Below, piece after piece: positions 6,790 to 12,743 of a DNA stretch of 13,159 nt. The position numbers and the translations under genes were made by a program. The notes under the pieces are model-generated. The model did no database searches and had not been told where the DNA came from. It saw only the letters and a program-made list of their open reading frames with translations. The DNA is from Candidatus Peregrinibacteria bacterium (GTDB lineage: Bacteria; Patescibacteriota; Gracilibacteria; UBA1369; LOWO2-01-FULL-3). Each line of letters begins with the position of its first letter. The first letter of the stretch is position 1. The DNA lies in NCBI GenBank assembly GCA_007133095.1, contig SLNK01000018.1, forward strand, positions 1 to 13,159, in the 5' to 3' direction.

Positions 6790-7175
6790 GCTTTAATCTT
6801 TATTATCTTTGTGTGCTCTTTTTCTTCCTTTGGGATTCTTATTTCCAAAACGTGATTTTCAAATGAGGCGCTTATGTTTTTTGTGTCAGCTTCTTCCGGG
6901 AGCACTATTGATCTTGAAAAGCTTCCCCAAAAGCATTCTCTTGTGTAGTAATTTTCTTCCGAAACGCTTTCTATCGGGTTTCTTTCGCCCTTTATGACAA
7001 GTACATCATCTGTCACGGATAGATGGATGTTGTCTTTTTCCACTCCCGCAATGGGGGCAAGTATCACTATTTCTTTTCCCAAGTGGTATATATCAACCGA
7101 CAGTTGCCCAATTTCTTTTTTTAACGGTTTGTTTGCGCTGGGAAGGGGGTGAACTTTTATGCTTGTTGATTTCAT
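6786..7175 (-). CDS. hsp20: Small heat shock protein, Hsp20/alpha-crystallin family
   Basis: 129 residues. An ATP-independent holdase that binds unfolding proteins. The alpha-crystallin domain runs from about residue 22 to 118: QLSVDIYHLGKEIVILAPIAGV, then DNIHLSVTDDVLVIKGER, ECFWGSFSRSIVLPEEAD and NISASFENHVLEIRIPKEEK. The C-terminal KIIKIKA may serve as the I-x-I type motif used in oligomer contacts. The N-terminal arm is short (about 21 residues). The start overlaps the ftsH stop (ATGA, 7172-7175) and the stop overlaps the galU start. Coupling to the membrane protease ftsH makes functional sense for protein quality control. I see no heat-shock operator (CIRCE) nearby. Confidence 0.95.
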   Translation of the reverse strand: MKSTSIKVHPLPSANKPLKKEIGQLSVDIYHLGKEIVILAPIAGVEKDNIHLSVTDDVLVIKGERNPIESVSEENYYTRECFWGSFSRSIVLPEEADTKNISASFENHVLEIRIPKEEKEHTKIIKIKA

Positions 7176-8992
7176 TTGAAATATTTAAGAAATTCTTCGC
7201 GACTGATTGTTTCTTTTTTGATCAAGTCTTCAGAAATTTTTTCTATCAGTTTTTTGTTTTTAACTATTATTGCTTTGGTTCTTACGTGAGCGTTTTTCAA
7301 CATCTTTTTGATCAGTTCGTCTATTTTTGCCGCGCTTTCTTCCGAATAGTTTTTTACGTGACCAAAGTCTTTACCAAGAAATACCTCTTCATTACTGTCT
7401 CCAAAAATTACGGGACCAAGCTCACTCATTCCGTATTTAGTCACCATGCTTCGGGCGATTTTAGTTGCTTTCTCAAGATCGTTGGAAGCGCCCGTTGTCA
7501 TTTCTCCGAAGAAAACTTCTTCCGCCGTATATCCTCCCAAAAGTGAGCACAATTCATCTTCAAATTTACTCTTTGTTCTTAAATATTTGTCCTCTTCCGG
7601 CATGAACCATGTGGCTCCCAATGACATTCCTCTGGATATAATTGATATTTTATGTACCGGGTCGCAGTTTGGGAGCATGTGCCCAACAACAGCGTGACCA
7701 ACTTCGTGGTAGGCGGTTATCTTTTTTTCTTTTTTATCCAGAACTTTGGATTTTCTTTCCGGTCCCATGATTACTTTTTCTATCGATTTTTCCAGTTCTC
7801 TCATTCCTATGGTCTTCTTGCTTGTTTTTGCCGTCATTATTGCGGCTTCGTTCATTAAGTTTTCTATGTCCGCTCCGGTAAATCCGGGGGTTGATTTTGC
7901 TATTTTTCTCAACTCCACCGTTTTTGCCAAAGGCTTGTTGCGGGCGTGAACTTTTAATATCAGTTCTCTTGCGTTGACATCCGGCATGTCAACAACAACT
8001 CTTCTGTCAAAACGTCCCGGTCTTAACAATGCGGGATCCAAAATATCCGGTCTGTTTGTCGCAGCTATTACGATTACATTAGTTCCCGTTTCAAAACCGT
8101 CCATCTCTGTCAGAATTTGATTTAGAGTTTGTTCGCGCTCGTCATGGCCTCCTCCCATTCCCGCTCCACGGTGTCTTCCGACTGCGTCAATTTCGTCTAT
8201 GAAAATTATGCATGGTGCATTGCGCTTCGCTTTTGTAAATAAATCTCTCACTCTGGAAGCACCGACTCCCACGAACATTTCTACAAATTCGGATCCGGAG
8301 ATATTGAAAAATGGCACGTCCGCTTCTCCCGCTACCGCTCTCGCAAGTAATGTTTTTCCTGTCCCGGGCGCTCCAACAAGCATTACGCCTTTCGGGATTT
8401 TGGCTCCTATAGATCTGTATTTCTGAGGGTGTTTAAGGAAGTCCACAACTTCCACCAATTCTTCTTTTGCTTCTTCGCAACCCGCTACATCATCAAATGT
8501 CTGTTTTTGCTTTTTCTTATCATGCAGTTTAGCTTTGCTTTTCCCGAATGACATCGCTTGATTACTGCTGGATTGTGCCGATCTCATCATGAATACGAAG
8601 AAACCGATTATAAGGAGGAACGGAATGAATCCTATTAACATATCTCTCCAGAACTTACTTCCTTCGGTGTCCTCTATCTCTATCGGCAGACTTAATGTCA
8701 CGTCTTTATCGATCCCCGCGCGTTCAAGCATCTCGTAGATACTTGTGCCCGCCTCTTTATGAAAATGTTGGTTGCTTCCGTCTATCAATTCCACATTTAT
8801 TTTGTTGTCCACCACGGTGACTTTACTAACCCTTTCTTCTTTGACTTGTTCAACAAAACTTCCGAAATTTGTTTCCTGTGACGGTACTTTCCCCGCGCTG
8901 GAAATCATGAAAAAAGCCGTGACGAAGAGCGCTATTACGACCAGATATAGCAGTCCGTTTCTGTGTTGTGGTTTTTGAGGCATTGTAGGCAT
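7172..8992 (-). CDS. ftsH: ATP-dependent zinc metalloprotease FtsH
   Basis: 606 residues; membrane-anchored AAA+ protease that degrades damaged membrane and regulatory proteins. Two membrane helices (about 14-32 and 115-135) enclose an outside domain. The AAA module has Walker A GAPGTGKT (207-214), Walker B FIDEID (264-269) and the second region of homology ATNRPDILDPALLRPGRFDRR (311-331). The protease domain has the zinc motif HEVGH (429-433) and the third ligand Asp505 in TGASNDLEKAT. The pore motif FVGVG is present. All catalytic residues are intact and the length is typical. ATG 8992 is taken as start; Met4 (8983) is an alternative. It follows tilS by 26 bases and overlaps hsp20 downstream. 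Confidence 0.98.
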   Translation of the reverse strand: MPTMPQKPQHRNGLLYLVVIALFVTAFFMISSAGKVPSQETNFGSFVEQVKEERVSKVTVVDNKINVELIDGSNQHFHKEAGTSIYEMLERAGIDKDVTLSLPIEIEDTEGSKFWRDMLIGFIPFLLIIGFFVFMMRSAQSSSNQAMSFGKSKAKLHDKKKQKQTFDDVAGCEEAKEELVEVVDFLKHPQKYRSIGAKIPKGVMLVGAPGTGKTLLARAVAGEADVPFFNISGSEFVEMFVGVGASRVRDLFTKAKRNAPCIIFIDEIDAVGRHRGAGMGGGHDEREQTLNQILTEMDGFETGTNVIVIAATNRPDILDPALLRPGRFDRRVVVDMPDVNARELILKVHARNKPLAKTVELRKIAKSTPGFTGADIENLMNEAAIMTAKTSKKTIGMRELEKSIEKVIMGPERKSKVLDKKEKKITAYHEVGHAVVGHMLPNCDPVHKISIISRGMSLGATWFMPEEDKYLRTKSKFEDELCSLLGGYTAEEVFFGEMTTGASNDLEKATKIARSMVTKYGMSELGPVIFGDSNEEVFLGKDFGHVKNYSEESAAKIDELIKKMLKNAHVRTKAIIVKNKKLIEKISEDLIKKETISREEFLKYFK

Positions 8993-8998
8993 GTTGGT

Positions 8999-9030
8999 TA
9001 TATACTGTACTTTTTTTTTTAGTTTTTCAA
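8999..9030 (-). promoter_or_regulatory. Possible internal promoter before ftsH
   Basis: In the A-rich tilS-ftsH gap the minus strand has TTGAAA (9025-9030, inside the tilS end) and TATATA (8999-9004), the latter ending 6 bases before the ftsH ATG as at secA. The spacer between these two is 20 bases, longer than ideal; CAGTAT at 17 bases is a poorer alternative -10. Weak call. Confidence 0.3.
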
Positions 9031-9987
9031 CCTTATAGTGTTTTTTTCCACTTCAATAATTAGTTGACCGAGTTTTTTTCTTTTGTTGCCGATGTTTTTT
9101 TCTATCATGTCCGTAACTTCTTTTAGATGAATGTTGCCGATATTCAATGTGTGTCCGGTTATTTCTTCGTGTAGTTCCATTAGGATTGTTTTTTGAACAC
9201 TTTTATTTTGTTGTCTGAATGATTTCGCGTCCAATTTGTTCTTTGCAATGGTGTTTTTTTTGAGCCATTTTTGCGCCGATTCCGTTAGGTATTTGTCAAT
9301 TTCGCTTAATTCAGTCGCGTTTTTTGTGACGGTTTCCGTGAGGGACGGATTCATTTTTTCAAGTACAGGAATTACTTCGTGCCTGATGAAGTTTCTTTTG
9401 AATTTGGTATCCCGGTTGGTTTTGTCCGTTTTGAAAGTTATTTTATTGAATTTTAAAAATGAAACTATTTGATTTTTTGATACGGACAGAAGCGGGCGCA
9501 GAAGGGGGGGAGTGAAGTCATCAAATTTTTCTTTCATGCCGGAAAGGCCCCGAATACTTGCGCCTCTAACGAAATTTGAAATTATGGTTTCCAGGTTGTC
9601 GTCGGCGTGGTGGGCGGTGAGAATGTATTTTGCGTCGTGTTTTTTGGCTAATTTTTTAAAAAAATCATATCTGATTTTGCGTCCGGTTTCTTCCAGTCCT
9701 TTTTTGCTTTTCCTGGCAAGCTCCGCGATATTTCTTTTTGTGGAACAAAAAACGGCGGGCTGTCCCTGTTTCTTAACGAATTCTTCTTCCTCATCGCTTT
9801 CCTTTCTGAGTGAATGATTAACGTGCGCCACAACTATTTTTATCGGTAGTTTTTTGAGTAAATATAAAAGGAAGATGGAATCGGGGCCGCCGGAAATACC
9901 GGCTACCACCGTATCGTTTTCAGACAGGTGGGTTTTAAATTTTTCCAGTAAAGTTTTTTCCAGTTTTTTGCTTTCTTGTGCGTTCAT
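9019..9987 (-). CDS. tilS: tRNA(Ile)-lysidine synthase
   Basis: 322 residues; attaches lysine to C34 of the CAU-anticodon isoleucine tRNA so it reads AUA and is charged with isoleucine. The PP-loop SGGPDS (32-37) in VVAGISGGPDSIFLLYLL is diagnostic. It is followed by AHVNHSLRKESDEEEEFV, GRKIRYDFF, ILTAHHADDNLETIISNFVRGASIRGLSGM and RPLLSVSKNQIVSFL, then RRDT-type text (TNRDTKFKRNFIRHEVIPVLEKMNP). It is shorter than the E. coli enzyme and resembles the compact form with reduced C-terminal domains. ATG 9987 overlaps the stop of the RNHCP gene as ATGA. The tilS-ftsH order is also common in other bacteria. Confidence 0.96.
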   Translation of the reverse strand: MNAQESKKLEKTLLEKFKTHLSENDTVVAGISGGPDSIFLLYLLKKLPIKIVVAHVNHSLRKESDEEEEFVKKQGQPAVFCSTKRNIAELARKSKKGLEETGRKIRYDFFKKLAKKHDAKYILTAHHADDNLETIISNFVRGASIRGLSGMKEKFDDFTPPLLRPLLSVSKNQIVSFLKFNKITFKTDKTNRDTKFKRNFIRHEVIPVLEKMNPSLTETVTKNATELSEIDKYLTESAQKWLKKNTIAKNKLDAKSFRQQNKSVQKTILMELHEEITGHTLNIGNIHLKEVTDMIEKNIGNKRKKLGQLIIEVEKNTIRLKN

Positions 9988-10292
9988 TGTGATTGGCTCA
10001 ATTTTATTATTTCTTCAAAATTGTCGTCATGGGCGGCTTTGTTGGGTATCGTTTTTCCACACTTCGTGCATTTGTGAGTTATTATCCATCCTTTTTTTCC
10101 GCTTTGTGTAATGCTTATCGGTTTCATCGGATTTTTACAGGAACTTTGCCTGTCTCCGGGGTTTTCTTTGTCCAGATGCAGCGAATAAAGGCAATTTCTG
10201 CAGTGATTTCGGCATCCGCCTTCAAGTTTCGGATTTTTTTCGCTGCATACTTCGCAATCGAATTCTTCGTTTATTACCGTGAATTTTTTCAT
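9984..10292 (-). CDS. RNHCP-type zinc-ribbon protein
   Basis: 102 residues from ATG 10292, matching the RNHCP domain family of unknown function. Putative metal ligands are Cys13/Cys16 (FDCEVC), Cys27/Cys31/Cys34 with His30 (GGCRNHCRNCLYSLH), Cys52 (GDRQSSCKNPMKPI) and Cys75/Cys78 (HKCTKCGK). The core arrangement is intact, but the proline that gives the family its name is Arg here (RNHCR). Nucleic-acid or tRNA-related binding would be a guess, encouraged only by translational coupling to tilS (ATGA overlap). A GTG six codons upstream (10310) is open in frame but lies within the -10 box, so 10292 is preferred. First gene of the five-gene operon. Confidence 0.88.
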   Translation of the reverse strand: MKKFTVINEEFDCEVCSEKNPKLEGGCRNHCRNCLYSLHLDKENPGDRQSSCKNPMKPISITQSGKKGWIITHKCTKCGKTIPNKAAHDDNFEEIIKLSQSQ

Positions 10293-10300
10293 CGTTTTCA

Positions 10301-10329
10301 AATATAGCACAAGTGCAAAAAGACCCCAA
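10301..10329 (-). promoter_or_regulatory. Promoter of the RNHCP-tilS-ftsH-hsp20-galU operon
   Basis: Minus strand: TTGGGG (10324-10329), 17-base spacer, TGC plus TATATT (10301-10306, extended -10), 8 bases, then ATG 10292. The -35 hexamer is the left terminal repeat of the foldback element and the -10 abuts the flanking direct repeat. Confidence 0.55.
10305..10316. repeat. Left flanking direct repeat (possible target-site duplication)
   Basis: TAGCACAAGTGC, identical to 10748-10759 in the same orientation, immediately outside the left inverted-repeat end. The core GCACAAGTGC is itself nearly palindromic, so a protein-binding site is an alternative. Confidence 0.7.
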
Positions 10330-10747
10330 TTTTTTATTAGGCTAAAAACGGCTGTGCTATGCGGTTTTCCAAAAGGGTATGTTTATGCAAAAACAACTTG
10401 AGGGAAGAGAGCGTATTTGTAAGGACGCGGTGTTGTTTTTAGGAAGTGCGGGGAGAGAGCTGCATCCCCGAGAGGCGGGAGCGCAGCCCCCTTACACCCG
10501 CCACCGCCCGCCCGAGGCGGGGGCACGGAAGGCGCGGGTTGAAGGGGACGCCGTTCACGTGTGAACGGCTCTGCTTCCTTTTGAGACGCCTCTCGGGTGC
10601 GTAGCTCTCTCCCCGCACTTTCATGGAAACGTACCTTCCTGAGACGCCTTGCTTCACACACTCTCTTGCTCCAGGTCTTGTTTGACAACTTGGTAAACCG
10701 CATAGCGCAGCCGTTTATTTAATAGCCGTAAAAACAGTGGGGCTTTT
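10317..10747. mobile_element. Foldback element, MITE-like or structured RNA
   Basis: No credible protein gene lies in this 431-base stretch. The ends are inverted repeats: AAAAAGACCCC on the left, GGGGCTTTTT on the right. Inside, 10349-10370 pairs with 10692-10713 (22 positions, one G-U, one mismatch). Next, 10444-10477 pairs with 10587-10620 (30 of 34 identical as inverted repeat, with 18 uninterrupted). Between these stems the arms still resemble each other imperfectly. The centre holds two further hairpins, CCCGCC-CGA-GGCGGG (10507-10521) and GCCGTTCAC-GT-GTGAACGGC (10550-10569). The core is markedly GC-rich in an AT-rich region. A 12-base direct repeat flanks the whole. This fits a non-autonomous transposon; a branched noncoding RNA of unknown class is the alternative. 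Confidence 0.65.
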
Positions 10748-10759
10748 TAGCACAAGTGC
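10748..10759. repeat. Right flanking direct repeat (possible target-site duplication)
   Basis: TAGCACAAGTGC, perfect copy of 10305-10316, directly after the right terminal inverted repeat. The first T could instead be the end of the element, giving an 11-base duplication. Confidence 0.7.
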
Positions 10760-10771
10760 GTTTATTGGTAG

Positions 10772-10799
10772 TTGCTAAAATTTTGTTATTCTGTAAAAT
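10772..10799 (+). promoter_or_regulatory. metG promoter
   Basis: TTGCTA (10772-10777), 16-base spacer, TAAAAT (10794-10799), then 7 bases to ATG 10807. It argues against the longer in-frame start at 10756, which would precede the promoter. Confidence 0.6.
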
Positions 10800-10806
10800 T
10801 CGGCCC

Positions 10807-12327
10807 ATGGAAAGAGACGCAAAAAAGTTTTATGTGACTACGGCCATTGCGTATGTTAATGCGGCTCCGCATATCGGTTTTGCTTTGGAATTGATTCAGG
10901 GGGATGCTCTTGCTCGTTATCATCGTTTGCGAGGGGACGATACTTTCTTTCTTACGGGAACCGATGAGCATGGAGTGAAAATTTATGAAGTTGCCAAGGA
11001 TATCGGAGTTCCAACACGTGAACTTGTGGATATGAATGCTGAAAAGTTTGAGAATCTTTGCGATGCGTTGAATTTATCGAATGATGATTTTATTCGAACA
11101 AGTTCTGAACGTCATAAGAACGGAGCGAAAAAGATTTGGAATAAATTGTGCGAGAAAGGGGATATATATAAGGATGTGTATAAGGGGAATTATTGTGTGG
11201 GATGCGAGGCTTTTATTCTCGATAAAGATCTTGATGAAGAGGGAAATTGTCCAAATCACGGGAGGAAGCCTGAACTTTTGGAAGAGGAAAACTATTTTTT
11301 CAGACTTTCCAAGTATTCGGATCAAATAAAAAAAGCTATTGAGAGTGATGAGTTGTTAATATTACCTGCAAGCCGGAAGAAGGAAATGTTGAATCTTATA
11401 GGAGATGAAGGATTGAAGGATGTCAGTTTTTCGCGGCCGAAGAATCTTTTGCCTTGGGGGATAGATGTCCCGGGTGATGACAGCCAAGTTATGTATGTTT
11501 GGTGCGATGCGTTGTCGAATTATATAACCGCTTTGGACTACGAAAATGAGGGAAAACTTTTTGAGAAATTTTGGCCGTGTGACGCGCATGTTATAGGTAA
11601 GGATATTTTGCGATTTCATGCAGGAATATGGATTGGAATGTTGCTTTCCATGGAAGTTTCTTTGCCCAAATCTATTTATGTGCACGGTTTTATAACGAGT
11701 GAAGGGCAAAAAATGAGTAAGAGTCTGGGGAATGTTGTAGACCCTTTTGAGTATGTTGAAAAGTATGGAGTAGAGGCTTTGCGATATTATTTATTGAGAG
11801 AAATCCCAACGATGGACGATGGGGATTTTGGATGGAAGAGGTTTGTTAGTCTTTATAATAGCGAGCTGGCGAATTCATTCGGGAATCTTGTGAACAGAGT
11901 TCTTATGATGACCGAAAGATATTGCGGGGGGAAGGTTCCGCAAAAGGGTGAGAATGAAGAGGTTTTTCCCGTTGTAGAAAAAATTATGGACGATTATCAA
12001 AAAGCTTTTGAGGTTTTTGATTTGAAGCGTGCGTGTGAGTGTATTGTTGAGCTGACCAATTTCGGAAATAAATATATCGACGAAAAAAAACCTTGGGTTG
12101 TCGCGAAGGACGAAGGAGATGTGGGGGAGATTTTATATAATCTATTGGAGATTTTGCGCGTTTTGACCGTTTTGTTTGTTCCGATTTTGCCTAATATTGC
12201 TTTTCGTATTTCCGAAGGGTTGGGAGTGGGAAAAAATGAATTAAAATTTGAGAAAAAATTGGGAGTTATGAAGGAGGGGGCTTCGATTAAATCCGTGGGA
12301 GTGCTTTTCCCAAGAATAGAGGAATAA
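10807..12327 (+). CDS. metG: Methionyl-tRNA synthetase
   Basis: 506 residues; charges tRNA-Met. The class I core begins KFYVTTAIAYVNAAPHIGFALE, with the HIGH motif written HIGF (residues 22-25). Next come FLTGTDEHGVKIYEVA and a single zinc knuckle, C130-x2-C133 to C148-x2-H151 (CVGCEAF...CPNHG), as in Thermus-type enzymes. PWGIDVPGDDSQVMYVWCDALSNYITAL, HVIGKDILRFHAGIW and the intact KMSKS (302-306) follow. The helical anticodon-binding domain (from about 360) is complete. There is no C-terminal tRNA-binding (Trbp111-like) extension. Start chosen at 10807 by homology of the N-terminus and the promoter 7 bases upstream. It is divergent from the RNHCP operon across the foldback element, and its stop lies 4 bases from the convergent pilin-like gene. 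Confidence 0.96.
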   Translation: MERDAKKFYVTTAIAYVNAAPHIGFALELIQGDALARYHRLRGDDTFFLTGTDEHGVKIYEVAKDIGVPTRELVDMNAEKFENLCDALNLSNDDFIRTSSERHKNGAKKIWNKLCEKGDIYKDVYKGNYCVGCEAFILDKDLDEEGNCPNHGRKPELLEEENYFFRLSKYSDQIKKAIESDELLILPASRKKEMLNLIGDEGLKDVSFSRPKNLLPWGIDVPGDDSQVMYVWCDALSNYITALDYENEGKLFEKFWPCDAHVIGKDILRFHAGIWIGMLLSMEVSLPKSIYVHGFITSEGQKMSKSLGNVVDPFEYVEKYGVEALRYYLLREIPTMDDGDFGWKRFVSLYNSELANSFGNLVNRVLMMTERYCGGKVPQKGENEEVFPVVEKIMDDYQKAFEVFDLKRACECIVELTNFGNKYIDEKKPWVVAKDEGDVGEILYNLLEILRVLTVLFVPILPNIAFRISEGLGVGKNELKFEKKLGVMKEGASIKSVGVLFPRIEE

Positions 12328-12331
12328 GTTT

Positions 12332-12730
12332 TTATACGCCTGCTGCAAGGACTACCAATCGTATGACTATTCTTACTATTGAGTAGGAAAGCATTATTAC
12401 AAGAAGTCCCGCTATTGACCATGTAAGATGTTTTTTGGCCTGCTCGATTTTTTCGCTTTCATGGCTGCCAATAACCATTCTAAACGCTGAAATTGTAATC
12501 ATTATTACAGCTACCGGTGCGGCGAAATATAAAAGCCCTCCGGAGATTGTTTGTAATAGTAGAATTGTTACTCTTGCAGTTCCGGACAGTCCGTCCATTC
12601 CCTCTGTTTGAAGAGTGGGAAGGTTTATTGGTCTGTAACCGGGATCCAGCAATTGTGCCTGTGCTGTTGCGGCAAATGCCGTGAGTATGAAAGTTGTCAG
12701 TCCCAGCAATATAAACAGTTTTTTTGTCAT
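12332..12730 (-). CDS. VirB2/TrbC-like pilin-type membrane protein
   Basis: 132 residues from ATG 12730. A signal peptide (MTKKLFILLGLTTFILTAF, residues 1-19) ends at a likely AQA/Q cleavage site (about 25). After a short exposed segment come two hydrophobic helices (about 62-84 and 103-128) joined by a charged loop (GSHESEKIEQAKKHLT). This signal-peptide plus two-helix plan with a charged turn is that of type IV secretion pilins widespread in CPR genomes. It would be exported through Sec and sit in the membrane or polymerise. A GTG 8 codons upstream (12754) is open but overlaps the upstream gene; ATG 12730 gives a clean signal peptide. It lies 13 bases after its upstream partner without a Shine-Dalgarno, so it is probably co-transcribed. 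I cannot tell whether it is the major subunit. Confidence 0.72.
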   Translation of the reverse strand: MTKKLFILLGLTTFILTAFAATAQAQLLDPGYRPINLPTLQTEGMDGLSGTARVTILLLQTISGGLLYFAAPVAVIMITISAFRMVIGSHESEKIEQAKKHLTWSIAGLLVIMLSYSIVRIVIRLVVLAAGV

Positions 12731-12743
12731 TTTATTATTAGCG

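Noticed and set aside
7172..8992. Alternative genetic code with TGA as glycine
   Set aside because: TGA ends ftsH, hsp20 and the RNHCP gene at the expected family lengths and exactly at overlaps with the next ATG.
10383..10703. 106-residue and overlapping 72-residue minus-strand open frames in the foldback element
   Set aside because: They run through the palindromic GC-rich core, are rich in Arg and Pro and have no domain signature; the frames are a by-product of the inverted repeat.
10317..10747. Foldback region as tmRNA, SRP RNA or a CRISPR array
   Set aside because: There is no tRNA-like end with GGTTCGA and CCA, no SRP GGAA-tetraloop domain and no regularly spaced direct repeats.
10756..10806. 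Upstream extension of MetRS to 10756
   Set aside because: The added 17 residues have no counterpart in MetRS N-termini as I know them and the promoter lies within them.
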